Origin: Isoetes taiwanensis
Lineage: Eukaryota > Streptophyta > Lycopodiopsida > Isoetales > Isoetaceae
Assembly: GCA_021234155.1 (NCBI GenBank)
Contig: JAJEKV010000002.1
Location: forward strand, 29,511,115 to 29,575,114
DNA length: 64,000 nucleotides
Direction of reading: 5' to 3'
The notes below the pieces were generated by a model, which did no database searches, had not been told where the DNA came from, and saw only the letters and a list, made by a program, of their open reading frames with translations. A program made the position numbers and the translations under genes. Below, piece after piece: positions 1-12,630 of this stretch (positions are counted from its first letter, which is position 1; the number at the start of each line of letters is the position of its first letter).

Positions 1-108
1 GCCTTCTATGGTGCAGGCTTTCTTTAGCTCTGTCTACTATATATCCATATTGCCGACTAGCATTTCTCATCGGCATTTCCTCTGAGCTGAATTCTGTTGG
101 TTCTAGAG
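1..108 (+). repeat. Direct repeat, left copy (partner 5234-5341)
   Basis: Bases 1-108 recur at 5234-5341 with about two mismatches, starting GCCTTCTATGG. The repeat is cut by the window edge, so its true length is unknown. Two such copies 5.2 kb apart in direct orientation could be LTRs of a large element or a tandem duplication. No TG/CA termini or target duplication can be checked from here. Confidence 0.75.
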
Positions 109-1686
109 CTTCTAAGCTGGTTTTCTCCATCTTCGCTATCTTACCAGTTTTCCAAATGATTCTGCTAGTTTCTTCCTATGATGCAAATGATTTTGCTAGT
201 TCTTCCTATGATGCCCTACCATTTCTTGTCTTGTGATGCCCTACCGTTTCTTACCCTGTAAGGTTTTGTCTCTGAGCGTTTTTTTTCTGATGTGTTATGT
301 CCTTACGCTCAGAGTGCTAGCCCAGCCAATTGAGTAAATCTCTAGATGGAAAAATTAACTTATTTGGGACGAATCACAATTTTTTTGGTGGTTGTCGATG
401 GTGCTGGACCAGTGATCTGATATTGTCTGCAAGAACATGGAGCTGGATCTGCAGTCGGCATGGTTGGTTGCAGCTTCGCTATAGGAGCGATTTTTCCAGA
501 TAAGTTACTATGATCAGGGTTTTCTTTTGTATTTTTTGGCTCTGCTTTTTTTTCACAGGTGGGGTCTGGGTTCTCTGATGCCTTAACCCTGATTGCTTGG
601 CTTTGCTTCTGGGAGCTTGTCGAGTTATTTGGCCATAGAAGTTGAGATTGTTCCTGTTGAGTGCTATTTTTGTGCTTCTTGCTTTGGAACTAGAGGTATC
701 TTTCTTGCCGTCCTAAGCTTTTTGAGGCTTTTTTGAATGGTCAATCCTTGGTTTGACTTTGTACTTTTTCATCTTTAGGTTAAATTGTTTGGGTCGTATT
801 TTCAGTATTCTAGTAGTCTTTCGAGTTCTTCTTTGTTTGTGGATGCTATGGATGCTTTTGGTAGTTTTACATGCGGTTTTTTAGTCTGGCATCTTGTGTC
901 TTGCTCTCATATGTTCATTAAGTAGTATAGCCTAGATACTCCACTTGTACTTCTCGGTTGGTCGGTCCTTTTTCTTGCACTGTCATTCGTATTATTTTGG
1001 GTTGTTGCATGGGTCAGTTAGGATGCTTTGCTTGGGCCTTGTTTCTTGGATCTTGTTGAGTTGTTTGGTCATAGAGGTTAGGTCTATTTTGTTGGTACAT
1101 TTGCTGTATTTCTTGCTTTGAGCCAGGGCGGTTGTTGGAAACGTTTTGCCTAGGTTAAGATGCTTTGTTGGTCTAGGGGGGTCTGTTACTTACCTTTCTA
1201 GGTTCGTCTAGACATTGCTTAAATACAGGTTTGTCATCGTATACAATAATAGAGCCTCTTCATATGCGTTTTGTGCTTTATGCATGTGTGTATGCTCTCA
1301 TCTAAATACATGTTTCTATTTGCTCTTATTGATGCTCAATTGTTCGAGTACACTCTCTTAAATGACCCATATATACATGGTTCACTTATGATACGATAGA
1401 TTTTTTGTGCTTTATATCGGTATCTTGCCCAATTTTCTATTTTTGCATGGTTTTTTTTCATGGTTTGCTTGGTTATTTTCCGCAGTTGGGCCCATGCATT
1501 AACGAGCTCGATGTTTTTTGGAAGATGAGATATGGTTTTTCATTCATGGCTTTTCATTCGTCTTGGATTAGGCAAGTACGGTTATATAGTGGTTGGTGCT
1601 TATAGTGTCAAATTAACCGCATCTGGCTTCTTTCCTTGTAAGCTTTAATATTTTTAAGGGTTCTTAGTTGTTTGATATCTTAGTCT

Positions 1687-1740
1687 TGGTCTAGCGGCTA
1701 GCACATAGGGTGCCTCGACTACTTGTGCAGGTTCGAGTCT
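1687..1740 (+). other. tRNA-like pol III boxes (possible SINE head)
   Basis: TGGTCTAGCGG at 1687-1697 fits a pol III A box. GGTTCGAGTCT at 1730-1740 fits a B box except for its last base. The spacing is typical of tRNA genes and tRNA-derived SINEs. I could not fold a convincing full cloverleaf with a 7-bp acceptor stem, so I do not call a functional tRNA. A degenerate tRNA or SINE head is the likelier reading. Confidence 0.35.
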
Positions 1741-4700
1741 GCTTGCTATCGTGATGCACTAAATTGAAATTATATTTATTTGCATGTTTCCTTTTGCTTG
1801 AAATTGTATTTTGTAGATATATGCTCTAGGTCCTTGAGGGTTTTCTTGTTCGTTGAGTATACTCTATTCTCTAGTAGTGCGTATGTTAAGTTCAAGTCCC
1901 GTTTGGCTCCCTCTTGTTTTTCGCTAATTGATTCGTTTAATATTGCTCAATCCATGCACCGAGTCCCTCATCTTCAACTTGTCAAGCACTTGCATTATGC
2001 CACCTCATACAAGTATTGCCGAATCATGGGCATGGTTAGTATATGGCATGGGTTCGTATCTCTTGATGACGGGATGGAGATTTGATGTGTTGGGAGACTC
2101 GATATTCACGGTTAAGTATCTATTTAATTTTGCTTGCATTTTCTACATGTATAATCGCTTTGCACATGAGCATTTTGCACAGAAATTTTTCTTTGGGTGA
2201 GAGCATCCATTTAAGCATATAGTAACTTTAGTCAAATGTCTAATTCATTGCTTGGCTATTCCAGGGATTTCTATCTTTGTAGTCTAGGGTAGCGTCCTTT
2301 GTACCATAGGGTTTTTAGCAGTAGGGTGCACACTCTTTTCTCCATGTTACATCGTTTTCTCCTCGGATTTATTGATCTTGTTCTGCAAGTTAGGGGGTTC
2401 CAGTCCTCGCTCATTTATTTCTATGATTACATGGTTCGTTGGTTTAGTTCGAGGTGGCTCTTTTCTCTCCATCTCTCTTGCCTATAGTTTCATTTGGTAT
2501 TCATTGTGCTTGCTCTATTTCTTTTGCCTCATGACTTCTCTCCTTCTTCTTTCCTTGTTTGGCATAAGTGTCTTGTCCCATTTGACATTTGTTGCATCAG
2601 TGGTCCCAGTTGCTCTATTTGTCCTTTTAGTCCACGCATCTCATGATGTTCCCTTCGTTTGTTTTTCATTCCTTGATCTTTAGATTTTTGTACTCAAGTC
2701 ATCTTTTCATGATCCCATTTCTTCATCCATTTCATTTGCTTCTGTTTTTTTTTGCTATAAGGTTCTTGAGCTTTGTTTCTAGTGGTAAGCATAGGTGGGT
2801 ATGGTGCATACTTCTTTCTGCATTCTTTCCTTCATAGAATTATTAGTTTATTCATTTGTCCAATTGTGAGCGTATTCCTCTTATCTTTCCATGTTCAGTA
2901 GCAAGTTTTATGCCCTATTCCCCTTCTCCCTCCCCCCCAAGTTTTTTCATTGTTCGCGTATTTTCTATCTAGTGTTGTCTAGTCTTCACTTAGTTTGGGG
3001 TTGTTCATCCAGCTGTTCCGCTCTATTCTATGGTCCCGTAATGTCATCTTTCGACTGTGCCAGATAATTCCATTCATTTCCTGTAGTCTCCATATACTGT
3101 CTAGTCCTCTATATTGCTTCATTAGCATGAGGGTCTCTGATGTAAGTTGCCTTGTTTTTCTTGAAAGCTCGTTTGGTCCATTTATGCAAGTATGATATAG
3201 GTTGGAATTTAGTCTTTGATTTTCACAGTGTTTATCATATTGTTTTTTCGCTGTCATTGTTGGTGCATTGATTCTCCAGTTTGTTTTCATGTGCTCGTTG
3301 TTATGGTCATAGTTTGTGGTTTGTGTTCGGTTTTTGTGCCTTATTTGTTTACGCATTCCATTTGCCCCATAGTTTTGGCTTTATTATTTGTTCATAATCG
3401 TGGTTGGCTCGCATCATCTTTATGAAGTTTGTATCATTTGTCTCCGTCGTCCTCCCACCATTCCTTGTTAGGTTTTGCATTCGATGGCTATTTTTTTCAC
3501 CTTCAATATTCTCACCTTTTGTCTTGCCTCAGCCAGCTTATTCATGTGTTCCATTGTCAAATTTGTTCCTCTCGCCCTTCTAGTTCTGGCGGTTTTTCTA
3601 TTGCCTTTATCCAATTTCCTCCTTTTGCTTCGCCTGTTCCATAGTTAGTGGTCTCTTTAGATTGATGTCTTCCACCTTGTGTTTTGCAGCGTCATTGCTT
3701 CAGGGCCTGATCACCAATGTGCCGCTTCATTTCTTCGATCTCGATGTTCCACTATCATTATTCATTTTTCATAGTGTCTGCCCTGATATTTGTTCTTATC
3801 TCGGTCATCCTGTTTCTTCCTATATGGACTCCTGCACTCTTGCTTGTGCTCCATTGCTTCTGTAGTTCTTGTTACATTTTGTCTTACTCACTTCCCCCTT
3901 ATTCCTCCAAGCTGATCATCGGCCACTTCCCTTTCCTGAGTTTTTTCTCTCATAGTCTTTTATTGCCCGAATTGTCCTTCTCTCCGTTCTATTTCTAGTG
4001 GCCGTGTTCTATTGCCTTTAATCATAGTTGTATCCACTTGTTCTGCTTGTTCCATGGTTGGTTGGATTCATTTATTTTGAGTTTATTCTTTTACTCATAA
4101 ATGTTTAGCTTTGTTATTTTAATTTTCCTTGCTCATGAGTTCGTTGCTCATCTTCTGAATTGGCCTTGCGAGATAGACATTCATGCTTTCTTATCTTTGT
4201 AGTTTTCTTTGTCCAGGTTGCCCGATTCATTAGAGTCTGTTTTTTTACGCTTATTGGCATCATTTTCCATTTTACTATTGGTTCTCTGCACCCCGCACGG
4301 TTCTTGTGTCTTGTTGGTCCCTAGTATTCCCTTGTCTCATCAGTTCTATTCATCGTTTATCCCTTATGGCTCCGTTTTTGTTTCTTGTAGTTCTCACCAC
4401 GCTTTCAGTTGTGTTCGGGCTATGGGAATGTCACCTTGTGTCCCTTGTCCTTTGCTGGTGCATCGCTTTTTCAACTTATCATCATTATTTCCTTCTTAAG
4501 ATATCAATCAATGTCTTTACCATAGGATTCGGGCCTTCTATTGTTTCGCCTATGTTTGGCACCAGGTTTTTTCCTTTATCTGCATGGTTCTTCTGCTTCT
4601 TCAGCTCCATTGCTCATACTGTTGTTTTGGTTGATTCCTCATTTCTTTGTAGTCTGACTGATCCATTTCGTTGCGTTCGTTTTTGGTTGCTCCATTCGCA

Positions 4701-5094
4701 CAGTTTGTGTTGGTTCATTGGGCCTCATGCTTCTTTTCTTCATTTTTCATGGTTGGCGTCCATTGCTTGTTTAGTGGTCCTTACCTCCTTGTTGTCAAGT
4801 GCCTCATCGCCTCTAATGGCCCTCTTTTTTGTTCAAATTACCACTAGTTACCCCCGTGGTCTTCTCCTTCTTGCCTTGTTCAAATTAACATTAGTTACCC
4901 CCGTTGTCTTCTCCTTCTTGCCTTAATTGCCCTATTGTTCTGTTGCCCCTTTGCTCCACAACGTCTGCTTTATTCTTTATCCATTTATCCCAGTCCTAGG
5001 GTAGTCTGCATATTTTGATGGATTTTCGATGATCTTACTTGTTTTTGCTCGCAGTCTTGGTCTCTGTTTGGAGGAGGTAGGTTCCTCTTTGTGT

Positions 5095-5130
5095 CGGATG
5101 TTATTGCTTTGTAAAGGACCTTTCCCTAGA
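5095..5130 (+). repeat. 36-bp direct repeat, copy 1
   Basis: A 36-bp string starting CGGATGTTATTGC and ending TTTCCCTAGA is repeated exactly at 6522-6557. The two copies bracket about 1.4 kb that holds the inverted repeat, the 108-bp repeat and the (CT)n tract. It could be an unusually long target-site duplication or leftover from tandem duplication. Confidence 0.8.
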
Positions 5131-5181
5131 ATGCCATGGTTCTCTTCTTATATAGAAGAGAACCATCATTCTGGGGAAAGG
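5119..5181. promoter_or_regulatory. Inverted repeat with TATA-containing loop
   Basis: The left arm 5119-5148 (starting CCTTTCCCTAGAATG) and right arm 5154-5181 are reverse complements apart from a two-base gap and one or two mismatches. The loop is TATAT, so a TATATAGA element sits at the tip. The hairpin-plus-TATA arrangement resembles those near 56561 and 62409. A promoter role is inferred. Confidence 0.5.
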
Positions 5182-5233
5182 GACGCTGTTTTAAGTCCAC
5201 GCCATTTTGAGCGTCGATCTATCTATAGCCTGA

Positions 5234-5341
5234 GCCTTCTATGGCGCAGGCTTTCTTTAGCTCTGTCTACTATATATCCATATTGCCGACTAGCATTTCT
5301 CATCGGCGTTTCCTCTGAGCTGAATTCTGTTGGTTCTAGAG
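5234..5341 (+). repeat. Direct repeat, right copy (partner 1-108)
   Basis: Near-identical to the first 108 bases of the window. It lies about 55 bp downstream of the TATA-containing inverted repeat at 5119-5181, so any transcript starting there would include it. Confidence 0.75.
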
Positions 5342-5386
5342 TTTCCCTCCCTCCCTCCTCTGAGTCTAGTCACCCGGTGTCGGCTC

Positions 5387-5509
<123 letters not shown>

Positions 5510-6521
5510 GTGTGGCCACGAGTATTCCCATTTGTTGTGTCATTTTCTCTGGAATCCTTTTTCCATCCTGGTCATGTATTTGCGGATTTGGTTGGCATTT
5601 TGATGCTTGTCCGTGAGGGCGTCTATCCCTTTGTCTTAAACTTCCATGTGCTCTGTTTGTTTACAGCTGGCGCGCGATGGGTCATTTTTCAATTTTATTT
5701 ATTTATTTTTTTTATTTTTTTATTTTTTTTTGGATATTGTGCTATTGTTGCTTGTGTTGACTATTAACTATTTGTTTACTATCGGGTTGATTCTCAGTTG
5801 GCTATTGGTCGTGCTTTTGCTCTCTCTCTCTCTCTCCCGCTGTAGCACTTGTCGCTTCTAGGTAGGCTCCAAAGGATTCTTTTATTGGATGTGCCTTTTT
5901 TCTCTTCCTGGCGTAGCTTTGTGGCTTCCAGAGGGCACTGAGGGGAAGACCCCCGCAGTCGGGCCTAGTGTATCTATATATTTTCTCTCTTGGCGTAGCA
6001 ATGTCGCTTCCGAGGATTCTTTATAATTTCTCTATTCTGCTATTTTTTTCTCATCAGATTCTTGTGCTCTGCTTTGCGTTTCGAGCATGATGCATGCTTG
6101 GCCATAGGGCTCCTAACCTTTTCACGTTAACCATCTATGTGATTGTGTTTTGCAGTTCGGTGTGAGCCTCTTTCTTGACACTGAGATGGTAGCCGATTTT
6201 CAGCAGTTCCGAGGTGGTTGCGGTTGCAGTTTTCACTTCTACCCCTTCTTGTTGGGGTGGGGGTTGGGGGTCGATATTTGAGGGTTGCGGGCCGAAGTGC
6301 AGCTTTGGTCTGGTCAATTCTGACTTGGACAGGCTTTGGATGCGGTTTTGGATTCGGGAACTTTGTGGGTCATGGGCCCAGTTATATGTTTTAAGCTAGT
6401 TATATGGCTGCAGTCATTGTTGGATTTTTTCACTCATATTCACTCATGTTGGGGCCTCATTGTGGGTACCCCTATGGGTCATTGTATTTTCACTCATTCA
6501 GCTCAATGAAACTCCACTTCA

Positions 6522-6557
6522 CGGATGTTATTGCTTTGTAAAGGACCTTTCCCTAGA
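6522..6557 (+). repeat. 36-bp direct repeat, copy 2
   Basis: Exact second copy of 5095-5130. It follows directly on GCTCAATGAAACTCCACTT, which looks like a transcript 3' end but carries no poly(A) tract. It marks the right limit of the T-rich block. Confidence 0.8.
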
Positions 6558-7421
6558 CTGCATTATATATGTTAGAAAAGCAACAGAGATCCATTTAAAA
6601 TATAGATGGATTTGAATAGAGATTTACATTGAAAAACAGAGGTTTATAATAATGGATAACATAGATTTGACCAAAGATAGTGGAACAAGGGGTCCCCTTG
6701 TTCCTTTATCCTATGAATCACAGAAGAGGTGGAAGCCAGAAACACCAGGATAGAACAACAAGATCCGTATAAAGTTCGAGAAACGCAAGAATTTAAGGAA
6801 AAAATTAACTCAGAACCTCTTAGCTCTGCCGTTGCCGTAAGTTTGCTGCCGCTGCTATTCATCTGTTAGAAGAAAGGGGCTACACAAGCTCTCCCATTCC
6901 ATGTCTAAGCACGAAAAAGAAGGCAACATATGAAATAAGAGCATGTATCTCAAGAATCATCTCGCATGAGAACTGGTCCCTTTAGAACCATCTGCAGCCA
7001 AAAAAAAAAGTACATTTCAAGAAATCTTAAATAAACAAACTAGAATGTAGCTTAATTAGTAGAATTTTAACCCCAAAGGCACTAAATCCGAACCAAAACT
7101 TGAAGGAATAGACTCAGAATCAAGTGAAATACCTGCAGGACCAAGAAATTTCTATACACATGATAATCCTTTAAAAGCGTTGCCTCTGCTACTGCCGTTC
7201 AAGGATAGAAAAAAGTAGACAGATTTCTTGGCATATTTGCTCCTGAACGACTGCTTCTTGGCCTGTTTGAAGAACTCCAACAAAGATAGAGGAAAAAAAT
7301 CCCAAACAAAGCAAATCTAAGTGCCTACATTGCCGCAAACAAAGCCTCCATAGCCACAAACAGAGTCCTTGTGCCCCTCGACAGAGCAGGTAAAAGGGGG
7401 ATAAACTCTGCTCCTCTGTTT
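6558..7421. other. Intergenic, no recognisable gene
   Basis: AT-rich sequence with short frames on both strands and no codon pattern, motif or repeat that I recognise. Confidence 0.4.
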
Positions 7422-7554
7422 CTATATTGTAGGGAAAAGGAACAGGGTTCCGATTTCTGGTCCAGCCGGTGACCTGCTCCCAGCTGCCGCCGGTCGCGGG
7501 ACCCCACCGGCTGGATAAAAAATCGGGCCTTTAGTTCCCTTCCGATATACATAG
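7422..7554. repeat. Imperfect foldback, MITE-like
   Basis: The left arm from CTATATTGTAGGG to TCCAGCCGG pairs with the right arm from CCGGCTGGATA to ATACATAG over about 48 positions at roughly two-thirds identity, around a GC-rich loop. No target duplication was found, so assignment to a transposon family is open. Confidence 0.4.
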
Positions 7555-7688
7555 GATTACAAAAACATAGTGATTAGAAGTGGCTCAAAGGCATGGCAAA
7601 AAACATACATGATTAGAAATATCTCAGATGCTATGGCAGGAAGTTGACCTGACAGTCAATACTGAGCACGATATTGTCTTTATGTACA

Positions 7689-7827
7689 AGGGAATCTTCC
7701 TTACGAGAAGATTCCACCGAAGAATGTTTTAAGGTGGCTCTGCCAGACGAGGCTGTCGCGAGTGCGTAGCCGAGTTTGACGGTGCCGCCAAAAAATATTT
7801 TGAGGGTTCGAGTGAGGAAGATTCCCT
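7689..7827. mobile_element. Foldback MITE-like element
   Basis: The outer 19-bp arms AGGGAATCTTCCTTACGAG (7689-7707) and CGAGTGAGGAAGATTCCCT (7809-7827) are near-perfect inverted repeats. Inner segments also pair (AATGTTTTAAGGTGGC against GCCGCCAAAAAATATTTT), so the 139 bp forms one long hairpin. There is no coding capacity. Non-autonomous DNA transposon or small-RNA-type hairpin are both possible. Confidence 0.45.
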
Positions 7828-8623
7828 GGCATAATAAACGCCGCCTTCAAATTACAAAAGCAATGATCCCTACCACCGTAGCTAGAAGCTCTATTTTGAG
7901 AAGGAACTGCTTTGAATAAAAGAAAAACCTCGAGTTTAAGAGAAAGCTCTGCTTATAGAATGGAGCTTTGGTGTTAAAATGCCAAAATACAGACGCATAA
8001 AAGCTCTGGATAAAAAGAAATCCGGCTAACAGGTTTTTATGGCTGTCAACAAGGACCGATTTTCTCTATTCTGAGCCAAAAATGGGGCAATACCACAGAA
8101 CGCCATAAAACATCCAAGACTTCTTCGAATCAAGCAAACTCGCACTTGGAGTGAAGTCTGGAGAATGAACAGTGGCAGATTCAACAGCTGCACTTCGAAC
8201 GACAAATTCAGCACCGCCTAGCACCTCAACAACAGCAGCAGATTCAACGGAATGATCTACCTGCTAAGAGTGGGGCATGCAAAATGAAAGGAATGGCGAT
8301 GGTTGTGCATAGCAGCGCCGCTCCGCAAAACAGGGCGAACAATTACGCCTGATAAAATGCACGAAATTTGAAGACGATGTTTATTACGACATAATAGTTT
8401 TCTTGTTATATCTGATTGTTACATTTTGCAAGGCAATTGATTATATTCCAAATTTGTGCATCATTTTGCTCAACCAGTTAGTTGTGTAATTACTTGTATG
8501 AGAATTTGATTGGTATTAGAAATTCAATTAGCATTAGTGAGCAGTTACTAAGGTTATATTTCTAATGTCGTTATTCATTGCTTGCTAGCCTTATGTCTAA
8601 CATAAAATTCTTATTTGGCTGAA
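7828..8623. other. Intergenic, nothing recognised
   Basis: No frame with family similarity, no tandem repeat and no RNA gene seen. Confidence 0.35.
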
Positions 8624-9128
8624 TGTTAGTCCTGTGCCTCCTGGTACAGGACTATTCATGCATACGTCAGACCAGGTCAAGCTCAAAGATCCTCAGTCAA
8701 CCACGGGTCAGACATCCAAGCCTCCGCAGAAGACTAAGCAGCAGGCCACGCAGTCAAAGCCTTTGGCTGTCAACAAGAGGCGCCGCTCAGACAAGTGACG
8801 GCCCGTCACCGCCCGCGTCAGCGTCAGCGTGATTCTAGGCACTTCAAGAGGCACCGCCAATATTCCTGCAAATCAGGCCTCCTTCCAGGAGTCGGCACCG
8901 AGATCAGTCAGAGTGTCTATATTGGGCCCAAGGCCATTGTACTATATATATGAGTAGAGTTAGCTCATAAGTTTTTTAGATGAGTTTTGAGTCTTGTCTC
9001 CTTTCAGTTTTCTCTCTATTGCGAGAGCTCATGTATTTTCATCATTGATATCAAGGAAGCTTATCATCTTTCTCTCAATTGTTCTGTTCTCTTCTTTTTC
9101 TTCTCTTTCAGCAAATCCCGCGTGACAT
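8624..9128 (+). mobile_element. Possible solo LTR or LTR-like promoter
   Basis: The segment begins TGTTAG and can be ended at GTGACA. It contains a TATA-like CTATATATATGAG near 8943, then a CT-rich leader resembling the R-U5 part of plant LTRs. No matching 5-bp target duplication and no PBS follow, so boundaries are uncertain. Confidence 0.25.
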
Positions 9129-9713
9129 AGTCCCCCGGACTCTCCTGTTAGATCCACGGGTCCTCACAGAGGGCTGTCTTCCAGGAGTTCCCGAACCCAG
9201 ACCCCAAACACTGAAGACTTATGTAAAAGCTTAGACGGATGAATGTATCGATTGCCTCGAAAACAAATACTATGCACACAAATGTATTATTATTTTTCCC
9301 TCACAACAAATAGTGTGCACACAAACGTTCATGGTATGAACTGCTGGTTTTGAACTGTGGTACTACACACAATTTTGCGTCAAACATTGGGAACTTCAAA
9401 TTCCTAGATATTACTAGTCTTAATTGATATAGATACGGCCATTTGGAAGTTGACGTTAAGATCGATCATATTGTACTAGAGTTTTCTAGTAAGTAGCATA
9501 AGATGCAATCTCTAACATTCAAACAACGAGGCATGGCCAAGTATTCTTCAATGGACTTGTCCTATGATGCTGAGATAAACAGACAACATTATAATAAGCA
9601 CGAGTAAGTCCTGCAAAGAGCAAGTTGTAGCAAGAGTGAAAAGTGCTGCCCAGGTTGTAGAGAGCTTCCTTAGGAACTTCAAATCCTAAATACTATTTGA
9701 TGATGAGAAAACG
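9129..9713. other. Leader region upstream of a LINE remnant
   Basis: No gene recognised. It may include the 5' part of the L1-type element whose ORF1 starts near 9714. Confidence 0.3.
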
Positions 9714-10387
9714 GTGGAAAAGATAGTCTCGAGAGGAGTAGACTGCTTCACGGGGGAATTTGTGTTATACCAGTACTACACCCCAGGTTTCACCCCAGAT
9801 AAATTGTCTGCTGTTAAACTTCCTTGTTGGCTTGAGATAGAACAACTGCCAATGGATATGCTCGACTCGGAATTTTTAACTGCCATAGCAAAGAGCCTGG
9901 GGACATATATAATCCATTCGATTGCAAAAGGACCAAGGATTTGTGTGGGCATTACAGCAGCAGAGGGTATTCCACAGTTCACTCTTGTGCGAAGTGGAAC
10001 ATACTACTCCTTGTTTAAGTTAAGACTCATAAACGGATGGGAGATTAGATGTTCCCCACAATGGAATTTAAGGGTTTGGAAGATTGTTTTGTGTTCAGGA
10101 GAGAATCACAAGGCAATGTTAAAGTAGCAGGAGAAAAGGTAACACAGCTACACGACAATGTTAAAGTAGCAGGTGAAAAGGTAACAGAGCTAAATGGGGA
10201 AAGAAAAGGGAAGGATCATCTAAACTCAGGGGAAATAGAATGTGAAGTTATTTCACCACCTAAAGGAAATCTAGAATTGGACAAAAAACAAGAGCGAGGG
10301 ATAAACATAGAAAATAGAAAGGAGCAGGCAAACGAGGATGGGTGGGCCATGGTACAGCACAGAAATGGTGGCAGAATTAAAAATTAG
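9714..10387 (+). pseudogene. L1-type LINE ORF1 remnant (DUF4283-like)
   Basis: The frame from 9714 contains LPCWLEIEQLPMDMLD followed by an AIAKSLGTYI-type segment. This matches the pattern of plant L1 ORF1 proteins (DUF4283: hydrophobic-W-hydrophobic, LP, then IG-x-LG), which bind the element RNA. There is no ATG in frame at the start, and a frameshift near 10049-10127 moves the Lys/Glu-rich C-terminal half into another frame ending at 10387. It precedes the endonuclease frame of the same element, as ORF1 does in L1. Non-functional as read. Confidence 0.5.
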
Positions 10388-10491
10388 ATGCGAAAAAGGT
10401 TGCCTAACCCGGGAAGCACCACAAAAAATCTCACAGGACATAACTGTCCCAATGTGCAAGTTATCACAGTGAGGAAGTACCAACTGAGTAT

Positions 10492-11913
10492 ATGGCAATA
10501 GAATATCAAGCTGCTAATGAGGATTTTCCAGTGCATAATAACAGATGGGCGGATTTACCAATGGATGAAAATATAGAGGATCTGGATGATGGAATGCCAA
10601 GAAAAAAGAGAGTTATACCAAGATTGGGAGAACAGTGCTCTAATGGAGCATTGTTCTCTCAATCTTGTCGAATGTGTTCTCTAATGGAGCATAAAATCCT
10701 TAGCTGGAACATCAGGGGGGTAAAATCCTCTGAGGCCAAAGGCAGTAGGCTATCTCTAGCAGTGAAAAAAATTTCCCCAGATATTGTTTGTTTACAGGAG
10801 CATAAATGTACGAAGGAAGAAGCTGGGATTCTGCTTAATCTACTAGGAAAAGATTATGTGGGCATCATGTCGTCTAGTGGCAGTTCTAGTGCGGGAACCT
10901 TTATTGCCTGGAGAAAACAGTTGAAACTTGTATCGACATAAACATATCATTTTGGGAGGTGCGCCATAGTAACCTGGCATGCTCATGGTAAAAAATGGGG
11001 AGTGATAAATATTTATGCACATAATCAAGCCAGACAAAGAGCCTCCTTATGGGCCAGTGTGAAGAACAGACTGAAAAACTTTGATAGAGATACACGATGG
11101 ATTATGGTTGGGGACTTTAATATGGTAGAAAATAGTTGTGATAGATATGGGGGTGGGATCGATGTTATGCATGGATTCGAAAAGGGACATGCTTAATGAA
11201 TTGGGATTCATGGAACTACAGGGAGACCCAGGCTTCACGTGGTGTAATGGTTGGATTGGAGATGGTAGGGCATATGCACGGCACGACAGGTGCTATGTAA
11301 GCTCCCAGGTCTTGCAAGAAAAGAATATATCACTGTACCGTCATAACCTCTTAGAGAACTCTTTTTCAGATCATAATCTGCAGATTATATGCTCTTCTAG
11401 AGTTAGTACTTCTAAACCATCAAAGACAGTCTTCAGGTTGAACCCCAGATTTCTTAAGGATGCAGATTTCAAAGGTCAATGTAAGCAGATTTGGACAGTG
11501 GCTAGTAGAGATAAACAGGGAATGGAAGCAATGATTGCGTCTCTAGCAGTGGTTAAAAAATTTGCTAAGGCTTGGGGTCGTAATAAGGTGGCCAAGGAAA
11601 ATGCTTTGTTGGAGTCACTTTACAAAGAATTGATAGAACTTAGAAGAATTGATACTAGCTCAGGCGAAAGGAAAAAATATTTTTGTAAAAAAATTAAGAG
11701 ACTAGAACATATCAAAATTCAACAAGCTAAGGTTAAAGCAGGATTGACGTGGATCAAGGAAGGTGACAAATGTATAGGTTTCTTTTTCAGAGTTGCAAAG
11801 CAGAGGAAACAAGCAGCCATATTGTCCTCAGTACAGGCAGAGGATGGATTCATTATCCGGAACCCACAACATGTGAAGGAGTTTGTTTCTAAACATTTTG
11901 AAGATTTCTTTAA
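10492..11913 (+). pseudogene. L1-type LINE ORF2, endonuclease part
   Basis: An apurinic-type endonuclease is read in pieces. KILSWNIRGVKSSEAKG follows an ATG near 10687, then DIVCLQEHK. After a stop near 10941 come a VINIYAHN stretch and the catalytic WIMVGDFNMVE near 11098, then ELQGDPGFTWCNG and FSDHNLQI. These match the N, QE, DFN and SDH motifs of LINE endonucleases that nick target DNA. At least two frame changes break it. The frame runs to EDFFN at 11913, where a Copia element is inserted; ORF2 resumes at 17579. Confidence 0.75.
11909..11913. repeat. Target-site duplication TTTAA, left
   Basis: The five bases immediately left of the Copia LTR equal the five right of it (17574-17578). 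Confidence 0.9.
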
Positions 11914-12616
11914 TGTTAGAAATTGACAACTTGATAGATACAATTTTCCAACTTTCCAACAATATCTAGCCCAATACAACTTCAATAACTACTTGTTTCA
12001 ATTGTCTTTATTCACAAACAAACTTGGGAGCCAAGAGATGGTCACTAATCCCAAGTAAAACAAACAAGTAGAAATAATCTAGCTTCAATCTAATAAGCTC
12101 ATAATATTTCCTTATGAACTTCACAATGCCTCTAATAGAACAATCCTTTTATGTTCTCAAATAAACCTTAGAACACCATTATAATGATCTTACTGTAGCT
12201 ACAGTATTGACCAAAATACTGTAGCTAATTTGACCAACTGCTCGGCCTTAGGAAATCCGCTGGAAAACTCTTCAGTGCAATCAATCAAAATAAGTTAGCT
12301 CCTCCATCATTCTTATCTGGTTATTCCGACGGTGCAGGAGCCGATTCCTGGTCAAGTTTTCTTTCTAAAGTTAGAGATCTCACGTTCTTCATTTATCCCA
12401 CATGCTCGTCTGCTACAATCGGCTACCTTTCAATTATCCCACAGGCTCGTTAAGGAAAAACGGCTTTCGTTTAAACCATTGAGCCATGGGTCCAAACAAA
12501 TGTATTCTTGAGTTAACTTTAGATCCAAGTTAAACCTAAGTTAGGCTCAAGTAGAAGAAACTCTGCAACCCTGTAGAACCTTATTTTTGTCAACTGTAAG
12601 CTGAACAAAACTAACA
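11914..12616 (-). repeat. Copia 3' LTR
   Basis: 703 bp, same length and apparently same sequence as 16871-17573. It starts TGTTAG and ends CTAACA, so the ends are inverted repeats of each other. Confidence 0.95.
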
Positions 12617-12626
12617 CTCCTCCTTT
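12617..12626 (-). other. Polypurine tract of the Copia element
   Basis: AAAGGAGGAG on the minus strand, directly adjoining the 3' LTR. This is where plus-strand DNA synthesis would start. Confidence 0.85.
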
Positions 12627-12630
12627 CAGC

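Noticed and set aside
4209-4926. 206-codon plus-strand frame in the T-rich block
   Set aside because: Composition-driven (Phe/Leu/Ser/Val), with no motif and overlapping similar frames.
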